Numbered from the stretch's first letter, positions 36,293 to 43,727 are shown. The stretch is 58,388 nt of DNA from an uncultured Flammeovirgaceae bacterium (GCA_937883755.1 CAKZYA010000027.1:1-58388); one strand, 5' to 3'. Made by a program: numbers and translations. Notes: generated by a model not told the origin, from the sequence alone.

Positions 36293-37765
36293 ATGAAGAC
36301 TATTATCACCGAAGCCCAGCATCGCATTGCTAAATACAACACCCGACGGCACTTTCTGCAAAAGTGCATGTCAGGACTGGGAGCAGTCGCCCTGAATTCA
36401 CTAGCGGGTTGTGGTGGTTCTTCTGGTAGCAAAGCCAACATTGCAAAAACTGACATTTCTTCCGGTATCCTAAAGCCACACTTTCCAGGCAAAGCCAAGA
36501 ATATTATCTTCCTGCATATGGCGGGTGCTCCTTCCCAACTGGAGCTATTTGATTATAAACCCGTACTCAACCAGTTAGACGGTAAAGATTGTCCCCAATC
36601 ATTGCTAGAAGGAAAAAAGTTTGCCTTTATTAAAGGTGTGCCTCAAATGTTGGGAACGCAAGCGAAGTTTAAGCAGCACGGGCAGTCCGGAGCTTATGTG
36701 TCAGATTATTTGCCGCACTTCTCCCAAATGGTAGATGAGGTAACGTTTCTGAAGGCAGTACATACTGATGAGTTCAATCACGCTCCGGCCCAACTATTTA
36801 TGCATACTGGCTCGCCCCGCCTCGGTCGGCCAAGTATGGGTTCTTGGATTACCTACGGCTTAGGGTCAGATAATCAGAATCTGCCCAGCTTTGTGGTACT
36901 AGTTTCTGGCTCGGAACCCAGTGCGGGAAAAAGTGCCTGGGGCAGTGGGTTTTTACCTACCGTTTATCAGGGAGTGCAGTGCCGCTCCAAAGGCGATCCG
37001 GTGCTTTATCTTTCCAACCCCGGCGAGGTTGATCCCTACTTACGGAAACAGTCTATTGATGCGATCAACGCGATTAATGAGCAAGAATATCAGGAAGCTC
37101 ACGATCCCGAAATACTGACGCGAATCTCGCAGTACGAACTAGCCTACCGTATGCAAACCTCAGTACCCGAGGTAATGAACATCAATGACGAACCCGAGTG
37201 GGTACATCAGATGTACGGAACCGAACCGGGCAAAGCCTCCTTTGCGAATAACTGCCTGCTCGCCCGCCGATTGGTAGAAAACGGAGTACGCTTTGTACAA
37301 CTATTCGACCGCCGCTGGGATACCCACGGGGCTGGCCCGAACAATGGGGTAGACGGCGCCCTAAAGAATGCTTGTAAATCAGTTGACCAGCCCATGAGTG
37401 CGTTGCTGCTAGATTTAGAACAACGAGGACTACTGGACGAAACGCTGGTGGTTTGGGGCGGCGAGTTCGGACGCACGCCTATGATGGAAGCCCGTTCGGG
37501 TGCCGACTTTAAAGGCCGTGACCACCACGGTGATGCCTTTACTATGTGGATGGCCGGAGGAGGCATTAAAAAAGGCTTTACCCACGGCGAAACCGACGAG
37601 ATTGGCTTTTCTGGCATCAGCGGGAGAGTATATATCCACGATTTACAAGCCACCATTCTGCACCAGCTGGGTCTTGACCACGAAAGACTGACCTACCAAT
37701 TTCAGGGGCGCGATTTCCGCCTGACAGACGTCCACGGTAAGGTAGTGAAGGAGGTTATCGCTTAG
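36293..37765 (+). CDS. DUF1501 protein with Tat signal
   Basis: A 490-aa exported protein. The leader has RRHFLQK followed by GLGAVALNSLAGC, either a twin-arginine signal or a Tat lipoprotein signal with C47. DUF1501 motifs: LHMAGAPSQLELFDY, VVWGGEFGRTPM, GRDHHGDAFTMWMAGGG and the closing FRLTDVHGKVVKEVIA. It lies five bases after its PSD1 partner. Compared with the copy at 28175-29623 it has the same length and order of motifs but differs at many positions, so the duplication is old. A 3' fragment of yet another copy is at 40274-40345. Confidence 0.9.
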   Translation: MKTIITEAQHRIAKYNTRRHFLQKCMSGLGAVALNSLAGCGGSSGSKANIAKTDISSGILKPHFPGKAKNIIFLHMAGAPSQLELFDYKPVLNQLDGKDCPQSLLEGKKFAFIKGVPQMLGTQAKFKQHGQSGAYVSDYLPHFSQMVDEVTFLKAVHTDEFNHAPAQLFMHTGSPRLGRPSMGSWITYGLGSDNQNLPSFVVLVSGSEPSAGKSAWGSGFLPTVYQGVQCRSKGDPVLYLSNPGEVDPYLRKQSIDAINAINEQEYQEAHDPEILTRISQYELAYRMQTSVPEVMNINDEPEWVHQMYGTEPGKASFANNCLLARRLVENGVRFVQLFDRRWDTHGAGPNNGVDGALKNACKSVDQPMSALLLDLEQRGLLDETLVVWGGEFGRTPMMEARSGADFKGRDHHGDAFTMWMAGGGIKKGFTHGETDEIGFSGISGRVYIHDLQATILHQLGLDHERLTYQFQGRDFRLTDVHGKVVKEVIA

Positions 37766-37869
37766 CTCCCTCGTGCTATATAAATTGTACCGAAGATAAA
37801 CGTAATGCCATCGTGCCACAATGGGGTTGGCTTAAGCCAAGCATGTTAATTATTCTCGTCCGCAGTTGA

Positions 37870-38445
37870 TTATAAAGTGTCTAAAGGACTTTTGATTCTT
37901 GATTTTGCAATATCAGTAACATGCGTGTAAATCTCAGTAGTTCTGATAGAATTGTGCCCTAGTAGTTCTTGTACATAGCGAATGTCGGTTCCACCTTCTA
38001 TCAAGTGAGTGGCAAAACTATGCCTCAGAATGTGGGGAGTAACTGGACAAGTAATTTTGGCTTTTTGAGCGGCTTGTTTTACTATATTTTGCACACTTTT
38101 AGCCGAATATTGAGCCTTACGCTGCCCCTCAAACAGATATACTTTCGGACGATACTGCTTAAAATACTCCCGTAATGTTTCAAGTAATTTTGCGGAAAGC
38201 ATGACACTTCTATCTTTTTTGCCTTTGGCATTTCTGATGTGTATAAGAAGGTTGTCGGAATCTATGTCTTTTATTTGAAGAGCTAGCAACTCCGAAAGCC
38301 GTAGCCCAGCGCCGTACAGTAGTTGTAGAATGCACTGATGCTTAAGGTTGCTGGTAGCTTCAAACATACGTTTTGCTTCGCTTTTACTGATGAACTTGGG
38401 TAATGTATTTCGTTTCCGTTTCGGATATAAATGGGCTAGTACTAG
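37870..38445 (-). pseudogene. Tyrosine recombinase fragment (catalytic domain only)
   Basis: The catalytic domain of a site-specific integrase, about 190 residues. R65 in YGAGLRLSE, K93 in GKKDR, H154-xx-R157 in HILRHSF, H180 in LLGHNS and Y189 in EIYTHV (numbered in the 207-codon open frame from 38493) are all present. The N-terminal core-binding domain is missing. The open frame continues into 38446-38493, but those codons are the end of the IS3-family element. The rest of the integrase is not found beyond the IS at 39763. The fragment is therefore probably inactive, unless the hybrid N-terminus is tolerated. Confidence 0.75.
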
Positions 38446-38660
38446 TGACCCTTTACTGAATTTCGGACCGCGGAAAAGTAGAAAATCGGCCATTATTTTT
38501 ATGCGTAATGCACCTCATCAGGTGTTTTGTAATCAATAGAACTATGGGGTCTAAACTGATTATATTCTTGTCGCCAGGCTTCGATCTTTTCCTGGGCATC
38601 TTCCAATGACAAAAACCAATTGACGTTTAGACATTCATCACGAAAGCTGCCATTGAATGA

Positions 38661-38676
38661 CCGCGGCGGCGGACCG
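38661..38676. repeat. Micro-insertion 1 in IS3 orfB (16 bp)
   Basis: CCGCGGCGGCGGACCG on the plus strand. It splits the codons for PYIE and SFNG. It can fold as CCGC-GGCG-GCGG with an ACCG tail and is close to insertion 4. Confidence 0.8.
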
Positions 38677-38773
38677 CTCAATATACGGATTATCGGTCGG
38701 TTTTCCTGGTCTTGAGAAATCTAGCATGACTTTATTATCGTAGGCCCATTTATCCAAGGCTTTTGAGATGAAT

Positions 38774-38787
38774 CCGACATGGAATGT
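38774..38787. repeat. Micro-insertion 2 in IS3 orfB (14 bp)
   Basis: CCGACATGGAATGT. It splits VDNGSE and FISKAL. ACAT-GGA-ATGT forms a 4-bp stem with a 3-base loop. It is the same as insertion 6 except for one exchanged base pair. Confidence 0.85.
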
Positions 38788-38926
38788 TCACTTCCGTTAT
38801 CTACCTGAATACGATTGGGCCTAGCTTTATTAAGGCAAGTGACATGTTTGATAAAAGAAACAACATCTTCCCCCTTTATGGATTTGTCCGGATAAATACC
38901 CAGACATTTTCTACTAAAATTATCTA

Positions 38927-38940
38927 CCGGGCCACGGCGG
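38927..38940. repeat. Micro-insertion 3 in IS3 orfB (14 bp)
   Basis: CCGGGCCACGGCGG. It splits RALTV and VDNFS. The fold is weaker (GCC-AC-GGC). The end point is uncertain by one base because the flanking base repeats. Confidence 0.8.
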
Positions 38941-38994
38941 CTACAGTTAAAGCCCGAAACCTGCTTCCATCAAATAGCTGATCAGCTACGAAAT

Positions 38995-39008
38995 CCGCGC
39001 GGCGGCCG
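38995..39008. repeat. Micro-insertion 4 in IS3 orfB (14 bp)
   Basis: CCGCGCGGCGGCCG. It splits QCWSM and DFVAD. CCGC-GCG-GCGG forms a 4-bp stem with a 3-base loop and a CCG tail. Ends are uncertain by one or two bases. Confidence 0.8.
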
Positions 39009-39369
39009 CCATGCTCCAGCACTGATTAATACTGGAAAGCTCAATCCGATCCAAACGATGGGAACAGCTTCTATTTCTTCTAGGTCTTTTACTGCGCAAA
39101 TTCAATCCTTCCAGCTTATAGAGCCTGTAAACCCGGTTGCGCGAATCCCTCCAGCCTTCTCGGCGAAGTAGAACATGAATCCTATCTAAACCATATCGCA
39201 CTCTCGTCATAGCTATCTCTCGCATGCGCCTACGGATGGCCTGCTCATCTCTGGCTTGCGATTGATAATACCACATGGATCGGTGTAGTAATACCAATTT
39301 ACACGCACGTCGTATCGGAATCCTGTAATCATTCATCATTTGCTCAGCTAATTCCTTTGACTTAGCAGG

Positions 39370-39383
39370 CTTGGGCAGCCCCG
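39370..39383. repeat. Micro-insertion 5 at the orfA/orfB junction (14 bp)
   Basis: CTTGGGCAGCCCCG. It splits KKALK and PAKSKELAEQ in the frameshifted product. GGG-CAG-CCC can pair. The placement can slide by up to three bases. Confidence 0.75.
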
Positions 39384-39633
39384 CTTCAGAGCTTTTTTTT
39401 GATCACATCTTGGAGCATTTGCTTGTCAAGGCTTAAGTCAGCAACTAACTTCTTTAGTTGGGCATTTTCTTCTTTCAGTTGCCTGAGCTCGCGTAGTTCG
39501 CTCGTACCAAGTCCCCCATACTTTTTCTTCCAGTTGTAAAAGGTCGCCTCGCTGATCCCTAACTTCCGACATACTTCATCTACTTTCGTCCCGGTCTCGG
39601 CTTGCTTCAAAGCAAATACAATTTGTGACTCTG

Positions 39634-39647
39634 CCGTCATGGAATGA
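39634..39647. repeat. Micro-insertion 6 in IS3 orfA (14 bp)
   Basis: CCGTCATGGAATGA. It splits the codons for SKFT and ESQIV. TCAT-GGA-ATGA forms the same hairpin as insertion 2, with the outer A-T pair turned to T-A. Confidence 0.85.
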
Positions 39648-39658
39648 TGAACTTGGAC

Positions 39659-39673
39659 TGGCCGGCAACCCGG
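39659..39673. repeat. Micro-insertion 7 near the orfA start (15 bp)
   Basis: TGGCCGGCAACCCGG. It follows the first codons of orfA. CCGG-CAAC-CCGG pairs. This insertion is in frame and so the least certain of the set. Confidence 0.6.
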
Positions 39674-39849
39674 TTTTTCATCGTTTTGCTATTTAGTTAA
39701 TACTACGATTTAAAAGCCAATTTTCTCTAATTTACACTGTCCGATTTTTTGGTAAGAGGTCAGTAAGGCTACAATATCTTGTCCAGATACTTCGTATCTT
39801 CCCAAAATCCGAGCTCTAGCCACGCTCCCGTTGTACTTCATAAGGAATA

Positions 39850-40230
39850 ATGAAAATTGAAATAAAAAAATATGATCATTCAAGAGATTATGATAATCTT
39901 TTGAAAATAATAAAATCCGAAGGTGAAGAATGGAAGGATTATCTTAACTCAAAATATCAAGAAGCCTTAAAACAGTCAATTACCTATGTCGCTTATGCTG
40001 ACAATGAATTATGTGGATACTCAAGGTCAATCGATGATTTTGGATTATATGTATGGGTAGCTGACTTGTTGGTTGATAATAGGTATAGAGGCCATTCAAT
40101 TGGAAAAAAATTAGTGGAATGTCTTTTAACTGACTACCCAAATCAGGATGTTTTCGTGATGTCAGATGTTGATGAGTATTACAAAAAGCTTGGATATAGA
40201 AAAGAAGGCTCAATATTTAAAATTGAATAA
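39850..40230 (+). CDS. GNAT-family N-acetyltransferase
   Basis: A 126-aa cytoplasmic acetyltransferase of the GNAT fold. The acetyl-CoA loop is RYRGHSIGKKLVE (about residues 78-90), after the strand LYVWVADLLVDN. The C-terminal DEYYKKLGYRKEGSIFKI closes the fold. The substrate is unknown; a small amine or a protein N-terminus is possible. The gene is AT-rich, unlike its neighbours, and is followed after 13 bases by a perfect hairpin that recurs after the TPR gene at 44221. That suggests arrival as a mobile passenger. Confidence 0.88.
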   Translation: MKIEIKKYDHSRDYDNLLKIIKSEGEEWKDYLNSKYQEALKQSITYVAYADNELCGYSRSIDDFGLYVWVADLLVDNRYRGHSIGKKLVECLLTDYPNQDVFVMSDVDEYYKKLGYRKEGSIFKIE

Positions 40231-40242
40231 TAAAATACGAAA

Positions 40243-40272
40243 GTACAACACTGTGTAAAATGCATTTTACAC
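40243..40272. repeat. Cassette-type hairpin after the GNAT gene
   Basis: ACAACACT, then the perfect 20-bp palindrome GTGTAAAATGCATTTTACAC, then TAACC. A related sequence with ACAACA, GTGTAAAA and GCATTTTATAC follows the stop of the TPR gene on the opposite strand (44170-44217). It could be a terminator, but the shared flanks suggest a recombination site. Confidence 0.6.
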
Positions 40273-40273
40273 T

Positions 40274-40345
40274 AACCATTACCAGTTTCAGAGAAGTGGC
40301 TTCCGTCTTAACAATGTGCATGGTAAGGTAGTAAAGAAAGTTTAG
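40274..40345 (+). pseudogene. 3' fragment of a third DUF1501 gene
   Basis: The last 23 codons of a DUF1501 gene, reading YQFQRSGFRLNNVHGKVVKKV and then stop. The intact genes end YQFQGRDFRLTDVHGKVVKEVIA. Nothing of the rest of the gene precedes it: upstream lie the cassette hairpin and GNAT gene. It marks the edge of an old insertion or deletion. Confidence 0.85.
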
Positions 40346-40376
40346 CAGAAGATGTTTAGATCATGATACAAAGGCG

Positions 40377-40895
40377 CTACCTTTCTATACTATCAGTCTT
40401 TAGGTCGTACTCAATAGAGAAAATACAATTGCTCGCCGGGCACATGGCGAAGGTATCTTCTAGCTTCATGTTGCAGGAGCCACCTTCCTCGGGGCAGTCA
40501 ATCATTCCAATAAAGTGCAGGGTTTCGGTTCGTTTTTCTTCTCCACATGTAATGTCGGCTACGGCTTGTAAGCGAAGACAAACATCGTTAAGTATCTCAC
40601 CACTCCACTGAGTAAGCTTGTTGCGTTTGAATAACCCATTCTTATCTTTCCGAAACTCTTCCACGGTAAGAGCCTTATTTTTTGAATTGACGCCTATGAC
40701 TAGTTTCACATCCAAAGGTTCTTCCGAAGCAGTACAGCTACCTACCTGAAAAAACTGGACTGTGCCCACAAACTCAACCTCTTGCTTTTTCTGAGCGTGG
40801 GTAAATGAGCAACATGTTATTAAAAATGAAAGAGATAGCATCATTCGTCGCAATATATTCTCGTAGCATTTTAGAGATTGGTTTACATGGTTCAT
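40377..40895 (-). CDS. Secreted hypothetical protein
   Basis: Not recognised. The open frame has 172 codons. The signal peptide fits better from the internal ATG at residue 18 (MMLSLSFLITCCSFTHA), which would place the start at 40844. The mature part of about 135 residues has a beta-rich look and several cysteines (GSCTA, NDVCLR, DITCGEE, IDCPEEGGSC, MCPASNCIF), which could form disulfides outside the cytoplasm. It lies in the patchwork region after the DUF1501 fragment, on the same strand as the next small secreted proteins. Confidence 0.6.
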   Translation of the reverse strand: MNHVNQSLKCYENILRRMMLSLSFLITCCSFTHAQKKQEVEFVGTVQFFQVGSCTASEEPLDVKLVIGVNSKNKALTVEEFRKDKNGLFKRNKLTQWSGEILNDVCLRLQAVADITCGEEKRTETLHFIGMIDCPEEGGSCNMKLEDTFAMCPASNCIFSIEYDLKTDSIER

Positions 40896-41018
40896 TATTA
40901 TATCTTCTGCAATTTTTAAAATAAGTAGCCTTTAGTAGGCAAACGATTTTGTAGATGATTACCAGTACGAAAAGTAAGCCGATGTAAACAGTGAGTTGAG
41001 ACTGGTTTGCCAGAGTGA

Positions 41019-41435
41019 CTATTCCATATTTTCAGGCAACTGCCATATCATTTCATGGTTGGTGATCTCCGAAAATTCTACTCCTAGCTCAATAAATTCT
41101 TTCGCCATCTCGAGCATCTCTTTCATTTCTGCCATTTGCATAGCATCCTCTCTAGTTTCCCACAGACTTACATTGGTAATAGATTTTTTCTCCTTATCTA
41201 TAGCCACAAAATAGTGAATGTTACCATTCAGCTTTTTCACCGCTGGCATTATTTTCTCTTTGAAAACAGTCTCAAGCTTTTCTTCTACAGCTGCCTCTTG
41301 CTCTGGTGGGTAATAACCAATCGATACTCGTACAATAGCATTGTCTGGTATTTTATTCATTGTAGTTTCTTTACAGTTAGAAAACAGAGACAGTACTGCT
41401 AGGCAAAGTAACGTTGGTTTAAACAGATTTTTCAT
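41019..41435 (-). CDS. Lipoprotein with ABM-like dimeric alpha/beta-barrel domain
   Basis: A 138-aa lipoprotein from the ATG at 41435 (lipobox FSNC, C21); the open frame extends 21 codons upstream, but this would bury the signal. The mature part has the ferredoxin-like pattern of antibiotic-biosynthesis-monooxygenase-type domains: VRVSIGYYPPEQEAAVEEKL, NIHYFVAIDKEKKSITNVSLWE and a long EDAMQMAEMKEMLEMAKEF helix. No catalytic residue is evident. It follows the DUF6503-like gene on the same strand by 73 bases. Confidence 0.65.
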   Translation of the reverse strand: MKNLFKPTLLCLAVLSLFSNCKETTMNKIPDNAIVRVSIGYYPPEQEAAVEEKLETVFKEKIMPAVKKLNGNIHYFVAIDKEKKSITNVSLWETREDAMQMAEMKEMLEMAKEFIELGVEFSEITNHEMIWQLPENME

Positions 41436-41508
41436 AGGTAGCAAATTTGGTTGAGAATATATCCTACACTGCTGATAGTAGCAAAATATCCCAACCAAAA
41501 TAGCCTAT

Positions 41509-42231
41509 TTATCCTTCAACTAAAGTATCAGTGGCTAAGTATTGATTGCCCTTATTGTAGTACCAAGCTCGTACTTTAGGCATTTTTATGCCATTCACCG
41601 TTTCTTCTTCGGAGAGTAAAATATATTCGCCACTGTCAGGAATCATCTGACCATCGTCATCAGCTTTGTAGAATTGGTAGACCTCCATCGCATAGGTTTC
41701 CGGGTTGAAATAGAAGTACCAGATATCGCTACCCACGACAGCATCGTAAGTGGCTTTCAATACTAGATACTGCTTTCCCTGAAACTCTTTTTTCTCTACC
41801 GGATAGTTAATATTGGTTCCGGGGTCTCGCAACTTCATGGGTAGGCCGTACAGATAGGTATAATAGTTTTTGTACATATTCCCTCGCTCGCAACTCATAT
41901 CCACGGAACCGCTAGAGGCAGCATCAATGGGTTGCTCTTGGTAAAACATCTGACAATCACCCTTGTCAATAATATACTGGGTAGTAACCGTATCGCGTTG
42001 CGCTTTTAGGCTAAAGTATTCTTGCGGCAGATTAATAGTAATCAGACTTTCTCGTTGAGGATTATCGGGTCGGGTCATAATCACCGTAAACGTCTCATTG
42101 AACGTACCCCACTGGCTATTCGGATCATGGTAAGCGATGGCTTTTTCTAGAAGCTCGGTGCCAGTTAAGCTCTGAGCAATAGTGAAGGAAGTGATTGTAA
42201 AGGTTAGTAAAAACGTAAATATAGGTTTCAT
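41509..42231 (-). CDS. DUF6503-like secreted protein
   Basis: A 240-aa protein with a signal peptide (about 1-19, ending IAQ). It opens with LTGTELLEKAIAYHDPNSQW, the hallmark start of DUF6503 proteins, and continues as a LolA-like sheet (FNETFTVIM, YLVLKATYDAVVGSDIWYFYFNPE, TVNGIKMPKVRAWYY). It probably resides in the periplasm or at the outer membrane; function unknown. A possible distant relative is the lipoprotein at 22813-23628. Confidence 0.7.
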   Translation of the reverse strand: MKPIFTFLLTFTITSFTIAQSLTGTELLEKAIAYHDPNSQWGTFNETFTVIMTRPDNPQRESLITINLPQEYFSLKAQRDTVTTQYIIDKGDCQMFYQEQPIDAASSGSVDMSCERGNMYKNYYTYLYGLPMKLRDPGTNINYPVEKKEFQGKQYLVLKATYDAVVGSDIWYFYFNPETYAMEVYQFYKADDDGQMIPDSGEYILLSEEETVNGIKMPKVRAWYYNKGNQYLATDTLVEG

Positions 42232-42288
42232 GGCGTAGGTATTTAAGGCGAAAATACCGCAGCTTAGGATAAGATTACCTATGAAGCC

Positions 42289-42484
42289 TTAATTTTTATA
42301 GTAAGCTTTCACCACAATACCTAAAGTTTCTTGCCATTGCGGATTACCCTTCATAGCAATACGGACAATTTGCCGGAACTCTACCATCCAATCGTCTAGT
42401 GCCTTCATGGCCTGCGCTGTAATTGGGTTTCCCGACTCTTTCTAAGCGCGTCTAATTGCGATTGAGCCGATTTATCATCTGCCA
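42289..42484 (-). pseudogene. Decayed relative of the coiled-coil gene at 141-779
   Basis: Two frames are needed. The 5' part reads ADDKSAQSQLDALRKS; after a frameshift near 42440 the rest reads ITAQAMKALDDWMVEF, RQIVRIAMKGNPQW, QETLGIVVKAYYKN and stop. The second part matches LADLRTWQQEFSRVAKMALK and DDPQLLEALGIMV of the first gene of the window. Only about 65 codons remain, so the 5' two-thirds are lost. It abuts the stop of the cyclophilin gene. Confidence 0.75.
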
Positions 42485-43093
42485 CTATGAGTCTTTTTTT
42501 AGCTCAAAGCCATTTTCTTTTAACTGCGCCTCAGTAAGTTCAATGATATTCACATCCAAACTGACCATTTCAAGGGGGGCATCTAGTGAATCGGTTTCTA
42601 AAGTGGCAATTTTATCTAGTGTTTCTAGACCTTTAAACACTTGACCAAATACTGTATAATTTCCATCTAAGCGAGGGATTCCTTCCTTGTCGTGAACGAT
42701 ATAGAATTGACAGCCAGCGGATAATTTTTCTGGGTTATTATCTCTTCCCGCTCCGACTGCCCCGTAAACATGTTTTAGATCTTCTTTGAATTCTGGACTT
42801 AGCAAATACGGAGAATCGCCAAACCCTTCGGGTGTGTCGGGGCAACCTCCCTGAATGACAAAACCCTCTATTACCCGGTTAAAACTCAAACTATCCCAAT
42901 AGCTGGCACCCGCTAACTCTACGAAACTTGACTTATGGGTTGGCGTTTCGTCATATAACCAAATTAACATTTCTCCGTGGGGCGTAATGATCTGCCCAAC
43001 TTTATAGGTAGATACTTCCTTTGGTGAAGTGGTACACGAAGCAATTATTATGATTATCGAGGCTATTAAAGGTTTGGTCATCATTTTGCTCAT
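42485..43093 (-). CDS. Cyclophilin-type peptidylprolyl isomerase, lipoprotein
   Basis: A 202-aa lipoprotein (lipobox IASC, C20). It isomerises X-Pro bonds in exported proteins. Cyclophilin motifs: SFNRVIEGFVIQGGCPDTPEGFG, AGCQFYIVHD in place of the usual GSQFFI, and LDGNYTVFGQVFKGLETLDKIA. The arginine of FNRV and the QF pair needed for catalysis are present. The start could also be at the second or third methionine (residues 4-5). It is the last intact gene before the decayed fragment downstream. Confidence 0.9.
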   Translation of the reverse strand: MSKMMTKPLIASIIIIIASCTTSPKEVSTYKVGQIITPHGEMLIWLYDETPTHKSSFVELAGASYWDSLSFNRVIEGFVIQGGCPDTPEGFGDSPYLLSPEFKEDLKHVYGAVGAGRDNNPEKLSAGCQFYIVHDKEGIPRLDGNYTVFGQVFKGLETLDKIATLETDSLDAPLEMVSLDVNIIELTEAQLKENGFELKKDS

Positions 43094-43115
43094 TGAAGAT
43101 CATGTATGGTAATGA

Positions 43116-43166
43116 ATTGGCTATGTGATCATACCTCCCTATCGGTCGGTAAGGCACATAGCCAAT
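43116..43166. repeat. 12-bp inverted repeat after the DinB gene
   Basis: ATTGGCTATGTG at 43116-43127 and CACATAGCCAAT at 43155-43166 form perfect 12-bp arms around 27 bases. GTTAGCA follows directly on the plus strand. It stands between the cyclophilin and DinB genes and is downstream of DinB in its transcript. Confidence 0.7.
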
Positions 43167-43205
43167 GTTAGCAATAGGGTTTGAGCTTTAAAATTAATCT
43201 GCCAT

Positions 43206-43727
43206 TTATTTGTCCAAAGGAATATATCTTTCTTTTATTATGTTAAAATGATGTATTTGATGCGCCGCTACTGTCAATCCAATAGTGTATAAAGGCATTT
43301 CATATTCAAAAAACACACAATTTGTTTCAAGAATTTTTTTGTTAAAAGATTCAAACATCATTATTGTTGATTGGCGTACAATTCGAAGTTCATTGACCAA
43401 TTGTTCAATTGACAGTTCATCTGCGTTTGAATTTTGGCCCATTATTTCCTGGTCATGTGCATCCGGGATGCTTCCTTCACCACGAGCAAAAATGATAGCT
43501 CTAAAACACCAAATTCTTTCCCAATCAATGAGATGCTGTAATATTTTATGAATTGTCCATTTATCTTTTTTATAAGTTTTCAAACCAATTCTGTTTAATT
43601 GAGCGATATCAATTTCATTGATTTTTTTCAAACTTAGTTCGAGAGCATCTGTGAGTTCAATACCCTCATTTAACTTATATACATATTCTAAAAACTCCGG
43701 ATTCTTTTTGACTTCTTGATTTTTCAT
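43206..43727 (-). CDS. DinB-family protein
   Basis: A 173-aa protein from the ATG at 43727; a TTG two codons earlier is not preferred. It shows the DinB four-helix bundle with metal ligands: ILQHLIDWERIW (first histidine) and AAHQIHHFNIIKERY (last pair). Family members are metal-dependent thiol transferases or hydrolases with diverse substrates, and the older link to DNA damage does not predict function. The gene is AT-rich and flanked by gene-poor DNA and hairpins, like a transferred passenger. Confidence 0.85.
   Translation of the reverse strand: MKNQEVKKNPEFLEYVYKLNEGIELTDALELSLKKINEIDIAQLNRIGLKTYKKDKWTIHKILQHLIDWERIWCFRAIIFARGEGSIPDAHDQEIMGQNSNADELSIEQLVNELRIVRQSTIMMFESFNKKILETNCVFFEYEMPLYTIGLTVAAHQIHHFNIIKERYIPLDK

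Larger units (their letters stand above)
38499..39376 (-). pseudogene. IS3-family orfB (DDE transposase), broken by insertions
   Basis: The reading frame is interrupted four times after the insertion at its head. The pieces, joined in order, give a standard IS3 OrfB: HTH_21 part (RRACKLVLLHRSMWYY, RVYRLYKLEGLNLRSKRPRR), NQCWSM joined to DFVADQLFDG, RFRALTV joined to VDNFSRKCLGI, RIQVDNGSE joined to FISKALDKWAYDN, and RPGKPTDNPYIE joined to SFNGSFRDECLNVNWFLSLE. The DDE residues are present in the joined product. No residue is lost at any junction, so the lesions are pure insertions. As it stands no intact transposase can be made by normal translation. Confidence 0.9.
39386..39681 (-). pseudogene. 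IS3-family orfA, broken by insertions
   Basis: OrfA is the DNA-binding half of the transposase (helix-turn-helix with VDEVCRKLGISEATFYNWKKKYGG and a leucine-zipper-like tail). The natural start is the ATG at 39681 (M-K-K-S-K-F-T-E-S-Q after removing two insertions). The 84-codon frame that starts at 39640 uses an ATG that lies inside one insertion. The frame ends at 39386 within the A8 slip region. Confidence 0.85.
38446..39762 (-). mobile_element. IS3-family insertion sequence, inactivated
   Basis: About 1317 bp with orfA and orfB in the IS3 order on the minus strand and an A8 slip site (atcAAAAAAAAG) between them, as in -1 frameshifting members. The ends read TGACCCTTTACT (38446 inward) and TGACCTCTTACC (39762 inward, opposite strand). 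A 3-bp direct repeat AGT may flank it (38444-38446 and 39762-39764), which leaves one base of uncertainty at each end. Seven short insertions of 14-16 bp interrupt the coding sequence; removing them restores a normal transposase. It is inserted at the 5' end of the integrase fragment. Confidence 0.85.

Noticed and set aside
39659-39673. The seventh micro-insertion as fully proven
   Set aside because: It is listed at lower confidence because it keeps the frame, and the N-terminus of orfA is variable in the family.
37700-40350. Perfect attachment-site duplication flanking an integrative element between the DUF1501 tails
   Set aside because: The two tails are related but differ at many bases, so they are paralogous remnants rather than a fresh att duplication.
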